From: Larix kaempferi
Taxonomy: Eukaryota > Streptophyta > Pinopsida > Pinales > Pinaceae
Reading direction: 5' to 3'
Assembly (NCBI GenBank): GCA_027924585.1
Contig: BSBM01000050.1
Span: 6,104,501 to 6,168,500, forward strand
DNA length: 64,000 nucleotides
Under the pieces are notes generated by a model. It worked only from the letters and a program-made list of their open reading frames with translations, ran no database searches and had not been told where the DNA came from. Shown piece after piece: positions 47,100 to 60,413 of this stretch; positions within the stretch are counted from its first letter, which is position 1; each line of letters starts with the position of its first letter. Made by a program: the position numbers and the translations under genes.

Positions 47100-48789
47100 A
47101 TAAGTGATGATCTGTCATTAGCTTGTGTCCTTGTCCTATGCCTTTGTTTTTTATGATTATGATTGATCTTGAATTCAAACTGATGCTCTAACTCAAACAA
47201 TATGATTTGGAATTGATGTTGGGGGTGCAAGCTTCCTTACTACTTAAAGGGATCATGGGCATGCTTAAATAAGATCGTGTCACTTATACAAACTAAGACG
47301 ACGCGAAGGTTGTTAAGAAACATCATGTGCAAGGTCTGTCACCCTTCATTAACCACCATCAAGAGCAGGAATCGCATATTCACCCCCCCGTACATTAAGT
47401 CACACAAGACAAATCAACTTATCTACTAGGAGCAAGAGAAAAGTGAGATATGGGGTCAAAGTAACATATTTAGTGGTAGAAGCAACTCATGGTGAGCTTA
47501 TTTAGGGAGACTCTTGAGATTCTTCGTTAGCTCCTCTTTGTCTTTGCTTTTTAAATGATTGGGGATGCTTTGGCAGTGTATGAAGACCGTTGGGACTTGA
47601 TAAAGCTTAATCGAGCCAAAACTAAGCCCAACCCACTCTCTCGTGTCATTTGACCTCGCTCTGGTGTATCGATCTAAAGATCTAAGGCTAGCATATGCCA
47701 TTGGCTTCTTTGTTTGATCAGGGAGTTATGGAGTGAGAGTAAAAGGACAAAGTACAACGTATCAATGTATGGCTACATAAATAACTATGAATTAATCTCA
47801 ACTAAAAAATAACTATGAGACAATCTCAACGGAACTCAACTCAACTAAAGGCCAAGACTTATTACATTGCAACTTGCCCTTGTTAAATTACTCTCCAAGA
47901 TATTTGTACTTATAAAAGTGGATGTTATGGATAGCCCATTATATACTAGGTAGTGTGAATGTCTCCCCGTGCATGTTGAAAGCAAAGTATTGCCACATAT
48001 ACTCTCGTGGTATAGATTGTGGATATTAATGTTGGTTGAAAACGAGAAAGAGCACGCTTTCCATTTATATAATTATTGTCCCTGCCGCAGGCAGGGTTAT
48101 GTTGTAATCGATACGCAGATGACCAGCTATTAGTTCTTGTTTGACCAGGTACATTGTAAACATATTTATGTATTTTTTTAATATATTAAAAATGAGTTAT
48201 GTGCAATTTGATTGGTTTACAAAGCGGAGGTCTTATTTGGAAATGGTTACGGGCTTTAAGTCTTCTGGCAGGCAATGTACTCATGCACTTAATGCACTGT
48301 GACTTCATTAATGAAATCTTTGAAGTGTCGCATGTTCATTCGTTGATATGTCTGACCCCATTCCTTTGAAATACTATGGCATTTGATTATTTTTTCACAC
48401 CAAAATGGCAATTGTTTTGTATGTAGGATCAAGCGAAGATCATTCACTTCCCATCCATCATGATTTTATTGCTAGATACCATGTCAAATAGAAAAGACTA
48501 TTATTCATATTATAATTTACATCATACCCGCATGGATTCATATGGTGATTATTTTCTAGAGTTTAGTTAGTAAGCAACAACCCATAATGGGATTCTTTGA
48601 CAAATCTTATTTCTAGCAGTTACTAAGCATCAGCCCATATTGGTATTCTTTGACAGATATATTCATAGCCCATGGGATCCATATTCTTGGTGATTCTTTT
48701 TAGTGCTAAAATGTCTCTATAAAAATCCGAGCTACTAAATATGGGTTATTGAAGCCTCCAAGTTCCAGAAAAGTTAGAAGCCCCAAGAG
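47100..48789. other. Intergenic DNA, no gene recognised
   Basis: AT-rich; only short frames. The last 100 bp lead into the PPR pseudogene. Confidence 0.5.
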
Positions 48790-49612
48790 AAATTCTACCT
48801 GAGCAAGCTTGGAGTGTGATTATTGCACGATATGGTCAACAAGAGCTTGAAAAGGAAACCCTTGAACTTTTTGAAGAAATACAATTGGCTAAAATGGTAC
48901 CCAATGAGCACACCTTTGGTAGTGTTTTGAAGGCATGTGCCACTCAAGAAGCTTTGGAAGAAGGAAACAGGTTCATTGCTTTACTGTTAAATTGGATTTT
49001 GAACAAAACCTTTCATTGTTAAACTGGATTTTGAACAAAACCTCTTCCTGGGAAGCACTCTTGCTAACATGTACAGTAAACGTGGTAGCATCCAGGATGC
49101 CTGCCAAACATCTGCCAAAATTTCTCAACGGAATGTGGTGTCATGGAATGCAATAATTGTCGCATGTATATAGCATGGTCGACTTAAGCAGGCATTGGCA
49201 TTCTTTGCTGAAATGCATTTGTCATGCATAAAGGTGAGCCACGTTACCTTTTGCCTCGTACCTTTGGCCTAGTTATCAACGCTTCTGCAAGTTTAGGAAA
49301 CCTGGAACAAGGTAAGAGCAATTCCATGCATGTGTGTTTAGAAATGGATTTGGATCGGATCTGTTTGTGGGGAGCTCTGTTATTCTAATGTATATGAAAT
49401 GTGAAAACATAGATGATGCATGCCAAGTGTTTGACAAAATTCCTAAGGTAGACCTAGGCTTATTCAATGCTACAATCCAAGGATATAGCACCAGGGGTAA
49501 TAATACTCAGGAGCAGGGCAATCAACTCCATGTACAAACAATCAAATCTGTGTTTCAGTACAATGTTTCCATGATTAGTTCTCTCATTACCGTGTATGCT
49601 AAAAGTGAATAG
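48790..49612 (+). pseudogene. Pentatricopeptide repeat (PLS-class PPR) pseudogene
   Basis: PPR proteins bind organelle RNA, each 35-residue repeat contacting one base. Here 48790-48980 reads WSVIIARYGQQELEKETLEL and MVPNEHTFGSVLKACATQEA. A 32-bp tandem duplication (48985/49017) shifts the frame, then MYSKRGSIQDACQ and RNVVSWNAII are readable in another frame (about 49070-49160). From 49334 FGSDLFVGSSVILMYMKCEN and DDACQVFDKIPKVDLGLFN lead to a stop at 49612. About five repeats are recognisable; the N-terminal signal and any E/DYW domain are missing. Words of the type KACA, SWNAII and MYxKC indicate the PLS class. Confidence 0.88.
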
Positions 49613-52600
49613 TCAGTGCACCATTTTCTTTATGTACTCTATTATAGAGCATGTGTGTTCATAATTATCCATTTGTTATTTTTGCATTTTGAACATGGTC
49701 ACACATTCACGGTTTTATTATTCCATGAATGCAGAGATATAAGATATTATAATTTTTTCTACTAAGTTATGATTTCCTTGCTCCTACCATGTATCTTATG
49801 TAGAATGTGACATAATTCTATGTAAATTATTGTTCTTTCCACCAGCCAAATAAATTCCAACAATTAAAAGTAAGATTGCTTTTCCTTGCTAGTTTTTTAC
49901 AGGAACTCATAAAGCTTTTGTATATATCAGTAACCAAATAAAAACTGAGTTGCATGGCCTTTATAGTTTTTAAAAAAACCAAAAATATTTTATATAGAAC
50001 AAGTTATGTTCATACAACTTACCAACCCATAATTATCAGTCCTTATCATCTCCACTCACAATTTCTCTGGATGACGCAATTCCAAACTGGATGCCTGTCA
50101 ATGTCAAGCACCTTCTTCCATCGTGGCAGGAAATAAAGTGAATGAATGCTTCAGTTAATGGCCTTCATTCGCTCATCTTAGTGTACAAGTGAAAATCAAC
50201 CAAACAACCAACGAATCTAGCTGAACATAAGAAGGAAATGAAGAATGTGTGCGAAACAAAGCTAGTAACAATAGTGAGTACTTCATTGTCATGCCACTCC
50301 CTTGTAGTATAAGCAATGTGCCATAAAATGGCACGCCGTTACTTTTGAAAGGCCGCATGGCAGATTTAGAAAGCGTATGGTATATAATTACGATACCTTA
50401 GAATTGAAATTTGTTTAGATATATCTTAATTACAATGCCACATGTTTGTAATGTGTCTTACATAAATTTAACATGCCATAAATATGAAATGGGTCTAACA
50501 CATAGTTTCAATGCTACAAATTTTAAATGCATTTTACATATATTTTTAATGCAATATGGTACTTACTATGCAAGAGAATGCATTTTACATATATTTTCAA
50601 TGTTATAGATTTGTAATAATATGGTACTTACTATGCCAGAGATTTTATATGTATCAAATTTACAAATGCAAAACATTAGATTTGGATGCATTTAGTATAT
50701 AAGATCAAAGCAATGTATCTTCTAGTATACAATATCAATGCCACAGTTTTGATATGGGATTGGTATATATCTTCAATACGACAACCTTGAAATGTGCTTA
50801 CTTACATATATGCATTTAGAATTAAAATTTAGAATGTGTCCACCATTCATTTATTTAAGTGTACATAATAGAATGCATCTTGTAGGAAAACCCACGTGGT
50901 TTTAAGTGGAATCGATCAACGATTAGTGACCCATAATTTGTATATTTTTTTTTTTTCAAAATAGGAAAAAAAGCCAATAACTTGTATATTTGGATTTGCT
51001 TAGCAATAGTTTGAAGAAACAACAATATCACTTATTGCAGAAATCAATACATTGTAAGAAAGATTTTGATATCAATATTTCTACAATGAGTGATATCCAA
51101 TTCAAATATTTAATAATTTATCCATTCATGAGCAATGGCATCACCGCTATGAGCATATGGTCATGCTAGTTACCTTCACAAGGGGTGGTCTTTTTTGACA
51201 TCATCTTTGTAATTAATTTAATATGTAGTTTTTTGTGTTCATAATAAACATAGAATACCAAATAAACTCATATATAAATTTATCTATTTTACAATTTAAC
51301 TATCCCTAAATTAAGCGGTAGGGACTAGCTACCTCCTAGCCCTTGTTATAAAAGGGATCGATATCAATTGTCTTTACAATGCACTATTAAGAATCCACTT
51401 TATAAACATTAACATAAATTTATGAGAGTAGGTGGGGTGTTAAAGTTCCTTCCAATTTTATCCCATGCTTTCTTTTTCTATTCCTTTTTTGTTAGACCCA
51501 CGTACTGCAACTTTCATCTACGAATAAATTTCAAGCTTACTTATCGCTTTTTGTTTGTACACTTTGACATTGTTTATTATTTGTAATATATTAACTTTAA
51601 TTTTTTTATTATATATAAATATAATTATTTTTTATTTTTTCATTTTATGGTTTGTTTTTTTTTAAATTTTGTTGGAATTGCTTGAAGATTAGCGAGGTAT
51701 ACATTTGAAATGTTGAGACATTTTAAAACTCCAACACATTTCATATCTAATTTTCTTAATTATAATTATGATTAATTATGAAAATCTATATACTCAACTT
51801 TTATAAAGTTTCATGTACAATGATAATAACTAAATTATCCATTTATAATTATGATTAATTATGAAAATCTATATACTCAACTTTGATGAAGTTTCATGTA
51901 CAATAATAATAACTAAATTATCCACAAAATAAAGCATTCATAAACAAATAAAAGGATTTCAATAAAATTGATTCTATATAAAATCTATTAATGTGTTCAA
52001 TGCCTTTTTCCTCTTATGTTTTAACACCTTCACATTTTATGACATGATTTGATATTTTGGCCCGTGATTACAAGGATTCATAAAATAAACATTTTAAAAT
52101 AGTAAGTGAACAAGTAAATTCCACATAGAACTAGAGAACACATTCTTCGAGAGAATGCAAATTTTGAAAGCATCAATGCCTTTTCAAGTGTGATTAGTAA
52201 GGTTTTGTGTACTACAAGAAAATGAAGTTGGTATAATTCATGCGAAGGAGGAGTATACAAAAAAATTATATGCATGTTTACTAATGGAAAAGAAATAATA
52301 ATTGCTGTTGAGGTCACTCACGCTGCATATAATGAACGGTAAGAAGATCTATTTTTGAGATTATTTTACAAATTTTCCTCTTCTGGTAGAAGTAGGTTGT
52401 GTTGGCATGGTTCTAGTTGATATAGTCATTATTCTTGATTTATAAACTATCATGGATATTGCATTAAATAGTTCGTCATAACTGATCTTTTAATATGCTA
52501 CAATCTCTTATTACTGAGTGTTATACTTTAGATTGTAGATTTAATGTAACTTGCTTAAGGTTGAAATACATAGAAATTGAAATGAAAGAAGCACTCAAAC

Positions 52601-53374
52601 CACGAACCCTCCACACAATAACATAATATATACCCTTGGAACCCTGATATAGTAAAACCCAACTTCAATGTGAGGTCGATGCTCTACTCTCTTCTTCTCA
52701 TCAATGTAATGCAAATACAATGAAACGGGCACTCACTATAGAGTTGCCATGGATTTTATGGCCAATATCATTGCTATAGGATCTTCTACTTTATTTGTTC
52801 TACTTCAATATCCCACTCCCCAATGTTTTGTTATACTATGGAACAATATGCATTACAATGATAATGGAACCTCTTCTTTTCCTAATGACCTAGTATTTAA
52901 CATAGCATTATAGGTGTCCAAGGTTAGGGTTTTTTTTGCATTCCTCGACCCTTAACTAATGTCAGGGTTTTGGACCCTCTATATTCTTCACGAAAGTCCA
53001 CACCTGACTAACTCCACATGTGTGAGTAATGTGATATGATGTGGCATCTATTTGGTGTCATGGTGGTCAACAAGATAAGTCAACTTGCAGGAGACATAAC
53101 TTTTGTATATGTAATCCAATTGAGGCATTTTTTGCACAATTGGAAAGGTCTTGATGCATGGAACAATGTCGAGAGACTATGTGATGCTTGCAAACTTTTG
53201 ATCCCGAAAATGGTTATTTAAGGCCCCAAACAAGGACCATAAGGTTATAGAGCCTATATCACCAAAGTGGGACCTTCCCATAAAATGGGCCCTACAAGCC
53301 AATAAGTCCAATTTTTTCACCCAAAAAGTACCCAAAAAGATGACAAGTAATATAATGATCAATTTCGGATCAAT
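49613..53374. other. AT-rich intergenic DNA
   Basis: No gene recognised. Contains diverged copies of an ATGGTACTTACTATGC/TTTTACATATATTTT block (50527-50640) and the 83-bp duplication at 51761-51926. Confidence 0.5.
51761..51926. repeat. 83-bp tandem duplication
   Basis: TATAATTATGATTAATTATG begins at 51761 and 51844; both units continue through CTATATACTCAACTTT and ACTAAATTATCCA. Confidence 0.93.
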
Positions 53375-54490
53375 CATTGTTTTTATGTTGATGATATTGT
53401 TCTTATGACAATAATCCCCTATGATCTTCACAAGCAACTGAAAATTCCCAAGGATATTTGCTATAGTACATGTATTATTGTTAACACTTAAAAAACAAAG
53501 GTTATGATAATCAAATCGGAAAAAAATCACTTACGCTAATTATGTGCATAACAACAACAATCTAGAGGAAGTGACTTCATACAAATATCTTAGAATTGAT
53601 CTTCCTCGCAAGCTTAATTGGAACTATTGCATAGAGAAAATGGAAAATGAGGGGTGGATAGCTTATTATGGACTTGAAAACAATTCTAAATTAGTGGACC
53701 TTTGGCTCTAGGATTAGAATTATCTCCTCTTTGAGACTCTTGTCACTCTTGTTATCTTATATGGTTGTGAAGTTTGCGGGTGCAACAATGCTATACAATC
53801 ACAGAGAAAGATAGAGTAAATCCATAAGTGTTTTGTAACTTATAATCTCAAAATTAAAGCCAATACACCTCATCATATCCTCTTCATAGAAGCAAGTATT
53901 TCCCCCATTGAGAGCATGGCTATGATTATGTGCTTAATGTACAAAAACAAGATAAACAATATTGAAGACAATAAAGTTTTCAAACTCCAGTAAAAACCAC
54001 CTACAACTCAAGTGGGGTTGGCATAAAGATGCCAGGTCTTGGCTAAATCATTAGGGAATAAGAGAAGAGTTCACTCTATAGGATAACAATAATATTAAAA
54101 ATATTATTATGTAAATTTAAGGAGAAATAGTGTCGTGATAAAAAAAATTGAGCATAACAAAAATTAAGATAATATAAGGAGGTGATCAACCCTAATATAA
54201 AAGATCAAAAGTATTTATTTGTTTAAACTAGTGTCAAGAAGAAAATCAACATCACTAAGATTAGAAGAGGCTCTCGTGAGCTCCATAGTGAAACAAGGTG
54301 GTGGACAATTTGTAAAATGTCGTGGAACGAAAAAAATCGTCATCTTTATGACATTAAGATGGTTGAAGATGAAAATTACTTTCTCTTAGAATGCACCATG
54401 TACACGCAAATTAAATTGCAATTTCACAATATTTGTTACAATATAGACATTCCTAACCTTTTAACTCATCAAAACTATGGGATTTAAGAA
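53375..54490 (+). pseudogene. Decayed RTE-like LINE reverse transcriptase remnant
   Basis: Short stretches in changing frames read FYVDDIVLM (catalytic box), DLHKQLKI, KTKVMIIKS (53380-53530) and, near 54340-54420, VEDENYFLLECTMYTQIKL. The spacing of a [FY]-x-DD-I-V-L box, a V-N-x-x-KTKVM word and a final E-D-E-x-x-F-L-L-x-C-x-x-Y word is that of RTE-type/endonuclease-RT LINEs. The endonuclease and most of RT are not readable; the copy is ancient. Confidence 0.6.
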
Positions 54491-54671
54491 TGTTTATGTT
54501 AAAGCTTTTAGAGAATAGAAATGAAGTTATAAAGCAAATTCTTTACTTGACATAAAGTCCAATAAACCAAAATTGGTCTCAATAAATGTTAATAACCATC
54601 ACGATCATCGTAATCACACCAATTTTTTTTCCTAATACAAAACAAAAACATTAAAAAACTAAATATTAATA

Positions 54672-54691
54672 ACCATCAACATCATGATTGG
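54672..54691 (+). repeat. Target-site duplication (left) of LINE
   Basis: ACCATCAACATCATGATTGG; the right copy at 61397-61416 differs at one base. Confidence 0.92.
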
Positions 54692-54757
54692 CTTCTAGGG
54701 TTTTTTTGCGTGTTGCTCGCCTCCAAGCTACCGCCGCGCTGCCCTCCTTAGGGCACC

Positions 54758-56164
54758 TTGCTCGAGCTCGAGCTGCTTCAGGCCACCCTCATAGCCGCGC
54801 CTGGGGGAGGGCAATCCCCTCCCTCTGCTCCGATCACTGCTGAAGAGGCCTTCAGAAGGTTATTAACGCCATCAGGAAAGAAGCCGGTGGCCCCTTCCAT
54901 TCCGAAATTCATCAAGAAACTTGATTCCGTCCCTGAAATTGACCTTCCGACTGATCAGCCTATCAAAATCGCTCTGGCTTTGGCTGAGCGAGGATTGGTC
55001 GGCCAATTCATGGGGCTCTGGCCCTCAACAAGAACCACAGACGATTGGATCCAAAGAAACTGGAGGCCCCAACTGAAAAATAGTGTTACCTACTACCCGG
55101 TCGGACGGGGGTTCTTCATCTTTGAATTCATAGCAAAAGAGGACTGAGATCTTATCTTCAGAAGCGGCCCATACTTCATGGGGACCCAAGGCCTCTATCT
55201 CAATCGATGGACTCCAGACTTCGACCCAGAAGTTGATATGTCGAAAGAAGTACCAGTGTGGGTAAGGCTACCAAACCTCCCTTTTCACTGTTGGAATATT
55301 CAAGCCCTGGAAAAAATGGGGAATTCGTTGGGGAAATACGTTGAAAAAGCCGAGAACAAAGGCCAGTACTCTTGTGCCAGAATCTGTGTAGAGGTATATC
55401 TTGAAGCAGGGCTGCCTGAGGTAGTAAAACTAAAAGTGGGTGCATGGCACCATTATCAAAAGCTAGATTATGAACAACTTTCATTCAAATGCCACCATTG
55501 TCATGAGCACGGCCATTTCCAGAGAAACTGCCCCAAAATATAGATCCCAGAAGAGGGAGAAGGCTGGAAAAAAGTTAAAAAAGGGAAGACGGCTTCCAAA
55601 ACCCAGGAAAAAAAGACCTCAGGGGACATGCAGAAAAACAATCAACCGCCAAGCCCAAACAACCCTCCACAGGAGGCCTCGAAAGAAACTCCAATAGTGA
55701 TACAGGACGCTGAGGAACCACATAAGGTCAGCGATCCACCTAGAAAAGACCCAATCTCGGTAAGCATTGAAGAAATTCATACTGCAAATCAGCCTAGCAG
55801 CAAGGAGGTAGAATCCCAAGCCGCTGATCCGATGGAACCTGGGGAAATCCCTCAAGCTAATCTTGTGGTCTCTGCGGTGGCTGATACCTCCGACCCTTCC
55901 AAAGATACAAATGAGGATCCCTTACTTCTAGAAACAGATCCAGGTGAAGAAACGAACGATGGTGCCTCATCAAGTAGTTTGCATGCAATCCCTTTCAAAA
56001 ACCCAAGGGGAAGGAAATCAAAAAAGAAGAAAAGAGAGGAAGCAACATACCTGGCTGTTCTCGAAGGATCACAAAAAACTCTGAAGGGCATGATGCATAC
56101 TCAATCTAAGAAAGGAACAGCCTCGGCCTCAAAAGGGGCCAACCCCACCTCCCACAGTACTTAA
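54758..56164 (+). pseudogene. LINE ORF1 (DUF4283-like, zinc knuckle)
   Basis: RNA-binding ORF1 protein. One frame runs 54758-56164 interrupted by TGA at 55145 and TAG at 55541. It reads ALAERGLVGQFMGLWPS, WVRLPNLPFHCWN (DUF4283 signature), CHHCHEHGHFQRNC (C-x2-C-x4-H-x4-C zinc knuckle, about 55490-55530) and a long acidic/proline-rich tail ending in a basic GRKSKKKKREE stretch. The upstream boundary is unclear: a TAG precedes 54758 in frame and there is no ATG at the start. TAA at 56162-56164 overlaps the ORF2 ATG. Confidence 0.9.
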
Positions 56165-59100
56165 TGCGATACATCTCTTGGAACTGTAGAGGCTTAGGAT
56201 CTGCTTTAAAAGAAGAAGCTCTGAAAGATCTGGTTCGAAATCATAAACCTGAGATTCTGCTAGTCTAGGAGACGAAATTGGAGGAAGCTGCTCTCCTCCA
56301 AGCTGGGAAAATGTTTTGGAAAAAGGGCCCAGGGATTGCCAACAACGCCAGAGAGGCATCTGGAGGCATCGCCACCTTTTGGGATTCCGCCCTCTATGAC
56401 CTAGAATCTGAAGAACGTACTTTGCACTGGGTTTTCACTAAGCTCATCCACAAACCATCTGGTTGTACTGTAATTCTTTTCAACCTTTATGTTCCTGTTA
56501 TGCTTTCAAAAAAAAAAAAAAAAGACTGCTGGAATATGCTAGAATCCTTTCTCAATCTGCAGCAGCTAGAAAATATCATTGTAGCAGGTGACTTGAATGT
56601 TACTCTGGCTGCCAATGAGAAAAAAGGGGGATCTCCTGTTAGGGATCCAACGAGGGAATGGGTCGAAGATATTAAATCGGTTGGGACCTAATTGATATAA
56701 AGCCAGTCAAAGGAAAGTTTACTTGGTCGAATAAGAGGGTTGGACCTGGCCATATAGCTGCTCGGCTTGACAGGTTTCTAGTTCACTCTTCCTTCCTCTC
56801 CTTTGGTCTCCTAGCTACATCCAAAATTCTCCCTCATTGTGCCTCCGATCACAAGCCCATCCAACTCGATCTTGCTCTAGAACAAGACCTTGGCCCGATT
56901 CCCTTCTGCTTTAGTCCTCTCTGGATCCATCATGAATATTTTTTGCAAGTTGTCTCCAACTCCTGGGGAAACCAAATAAGAGGATCGCCTTCTTTCATTT
57001 GGGAAGAAAAAATAAAAAGGCTCAAGCAAGATCTGAAAGGCTAGGCAAAGCTCATAACCTCCCCCATTACTAGAAGGAAGAAAGCTCAAGCGGAGTTGGA
57101 AGTGCATCAATTTCACTTGGAAGCTGCCCCCATGTCCGAAAGTCTCCTTCGCAAGGAAGGGGATCTTCAGAAAGCCCTCTTCTCTGCATGCAGACTAGAA
57201 GAGGAGCATTGGAGGCAAAAGTCCCGAACTCTCTAGCTCTTAAGTGGGGACAAAAACACCAAGTATTTCCATAAGCAAGCCGAGGCCCGAAAGAACTTTA
57301 ATGTTGTCTCTGAAATAAACTTTCAAGGTGCTCTGCTTAAAGACTCCTAGGACATAAAGTAGGCAGCAATGGCTACCTTCAAAGACTTATTCACGGCCCC
57401 CATAGATGCTCCTCTGGACACCCTTTCTCATCCGTTTGACCTCATCCCGACGCTTATCAATCCTGAAGATAATAACATTCTTACCGCCCCTGTCACCATG
57501 AATGAGCTTAAAGCCGTCTTATCAATTATGAAACTGGATAGCGCCCCTAGGCCTGATGGATTCACAACTCGATTCTTCACTTGTTGTTGGGCAATAATCA
57601 AGATTGATCTTCTAAAAATGATCAGGTACTCTCAGGAGGTCAACAAGTTGGGAGGAAGTACTAATTCCTCCTTTCTTGCCTTGATCCCGAAAGAAAAAGG
57701 CGCATCTACCTTTAATCGCTTTAGGCTGATCTCTTTGTGCAACACTAGGTACAAACTGATAACTAAGATTATAGCCACCAGGCTTAAAAGAATTCTGCCC
57801 AGGATTATCCCTAAAAATCAAGGCGGCTTCATCAAGGGAAGGAAAATCCTCGACAATATCATCCTTGTCCAAGAAGCAATTCATTCAAGTTGTCAACGCA
57901 ACGAGAAAGGTATGGTCATTAAACTTGATTTAGCTAATGCTTTTGACCGTGTTAGACATGACTTTCTGTTTGCAGTTATGGCAAAGTTTGGCTTCTCTTC
58001 CTCCTTTATAAACTGGGTCAAAGGGTGTGTGTGTGGACCATGGATAGCACCTCTTGTAAATGGACGTTGTACAAGCTTCTTCAAAGCCTCTAGAGGCCTA
58101 AGGAAGGGCTGCCCACTGTCCCCTCTCCTCTACGCAATTCAAGCTTCAGTGCTTAGCTTCCAGCTAAATTTCTGCCAAGAAATCCACACTCTCCCTGGCC
58201 TAAGAATGGCGAATAATGTTTGGGATATAAATCATGCTCAATTCGTCGACGACACATTGCTGTTAGGTGGCGCAAACATCCGTTCAACGGAACACTTTAA
58301 ACAAGAGCTGGAATTATACAAAGAGGTTTCTGGAAGCAAAATAAATTTCCAAAAGAGCAAAATCTTCAGCTGGAACTGTTCCATTAGAGAGCTCGGGGAT
58401 ATAGCCAGAACGCTTGGAATGGAAGGTACAACGGACTGGGATGGTTTCACTTATCTCGGCATCCCCATCTGCAAAACCAAAATCAAGCTAGCAAAATGGG
58501 AGCCTATCCTAGATAAAATTAAATCCAAAATTCAAGGATGGAGCGCCAATTGGCTCAACTTGGCAGGGAAGACGGTTCTTCTTAAATCTGTCTTGAACAG
58601 CATCCCTATCTATCAATCTTCTATATTGTTGGCCCCGATATCGGTAATCAGAAAGCTAGAAAGATTGCTCAGGAAGTTTATTTGGGAAGGGGGGAAAGGG
58701 AACGAAAAGAAACTTCACCTTGTTAGCTGGGAGAAAATCCAAAAACCTCGTGATGAAGGAGGATTACAAGTGAGGAGCTTAACCATTCAAAATCTGGCTT
58801 TAGGAGCCAAGTTGCTATGGTAACTGATTACAGGAAAAGAGAGTTGGAGTAAGAAAGTTCTCTGCAAAAAATATTTCCCAGGAACAAGGGAGAGGTGTCT
58901 TGACTCCCAACCCCCGTTCAGGAAAGGTTCTCCGGTTTATGAGCTATGTATTAAAGCCCTGGATCTCTTCAAAAGGAATCTCTACTGGATACCAGGAAAT
59001 GGGAAAAAAATCAGAGTTTGGCAGGACTCCATCCTGGGAGAAACCCCAATTGGGAAGTGCATGGAAGTGGACAATATCAAACGCTGGCTAGTGGATAGAG

Positions 59101-60413
59101 GAGCCAACTCCCTGTGGGACCTATCGGCATGGGAAGACAATAACTGGGTTGGCTGGGAACTAGGCAACCCCCCTCCAAATTTAGAAGCAGAAGCAGATGT
59201 TCTAATAAAGCTCCTCCAAGGCAAGTCTCCACTTAAAGAAGGATCCAGAGATAGGCGTGGGTGGGGGATCAAATCAGGAAACTATTAAGCCTCAGAGGGT
59301 TATAAGCACATTCAAGCAATCCCTTATGCTGCTCCCAACCCGATGATCTAGAAATTTCTCTAGACCAAAGCTTTCATTCCGAAAATTGACATATTTTGTT
59401 GGACGTTGGCCCATAAAAGTATTCTGTCAGGCGAAAATCTAAGGAAAAGAGGTATGGAAGGCCCAACACAATGCCCCCTCTTCAAAAAAGAGGAAGAAAC
59501 ATCGGATCACATTCTGCTAGATTGTCCCTTCTCCAAAGAAGTTTGGAGAAAAGCAATAATGCTAAACCCAGGTATCAATCTTCCTTGCACCATCCAGGAC
59601 CTTCTTTCAGAATGGATGAAGCTCTCTCCATTTCGTCTGTTAAAGAAAAATCTGCTCCAAACAGCCTGGAGATGGATTCCAAAGGCTATTTGCTGGAAAA
59701 TTTGGATTGAGAGAAATAATCGAATCTTCAGGGATCAAGAACTCCATCCTTCTAAAATTACCATACAAGCCAGAGCAATCCTAGGGGAAGCTCTTGAGCA
59801 TAATTCTTCCCTGAAAAATACCACCCAAATCCTGCATGAAGAATCGCAGTGGCTAAGCAAAATTGTTCCAAACCACCTCACCCGTTCCATGCTAAATCAT
59901 GCCAATATAGCTGACTGGGAAATAAGGCTTAATGAACCGGGCTTCATCAAGTGGAAAGCTTCCCTGAATGAACTATGCCTCTTCTTCGACGGAGCTTCAA
60001 AGGGTAATCCAGGCATTGCTGGAGGGGGTGGAGTATTTATCTCGGCTAATGGAACTGTTGCTAGCAGCTATGCTTGGGGTTTAGGTATTGAGTCAAATAA
60101 CACAACTGAATTTTGTGGTCTATTGCAAGGTTTAAGGATCGCTCTCTCCAAAGGAATCACCAAACTATCGGTCTTTGGTGATTCAAGAATGTTGATTCAA
60201 GCTTTAGTCAGAAAGAAGCGGCCCTCCCAGTTAAAACTGGCCTTAATTTTTCATAAAATCCGTCTTCTAAGCAAAAACTTTTTATCCATTAGCTTCTACC
60301 ATGTGCTTCGTGGGTTAAATTCCCTGGCAGACAAAGAAGCCAATAGCGCAACCCTCTTGAGCAGAGGTACCTTACACAGGGATGGGATTGAAACCCGTTG
60401 TGGTGTTCCCTGA
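56164..60413 (+). pseudogene. LINE ORF2 (endonuclease, RT, zf-RVT, RNase H)
   Basis: ATG at 56164 overlaps the ORF1 stop. Endonuclease: RYISWNCRGLGSALKEEALK, then a TAG at 56268-56270 where LLVQETK is expected, IIVAGDLNVTL (AP-endonuclease motif) and, after a frameshift near 56690, ARLDRFLVH and CASDHKPIQLD. RT (57369-58823 open): KLDSAPRPDGFTTRFF, IPKEKGASTFNRFRLISLCN, GRKILDNIILVQEAIHS, KLDLANAFDRV, QFVDDTLLL. zf-RVT near 59400-59560: CPLFKKEEETSDHILLDC. RNase H (59970-60413): CLFFDGASKGNPG, NNTTEFCGLLQGL, VFGDSRMLI, GLNSLADKEAN. An A16 run lies inside the coding region (56507-56522). Stops at 58823 and between 59287 and 59405 split the tail. Confidence 0.95.
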
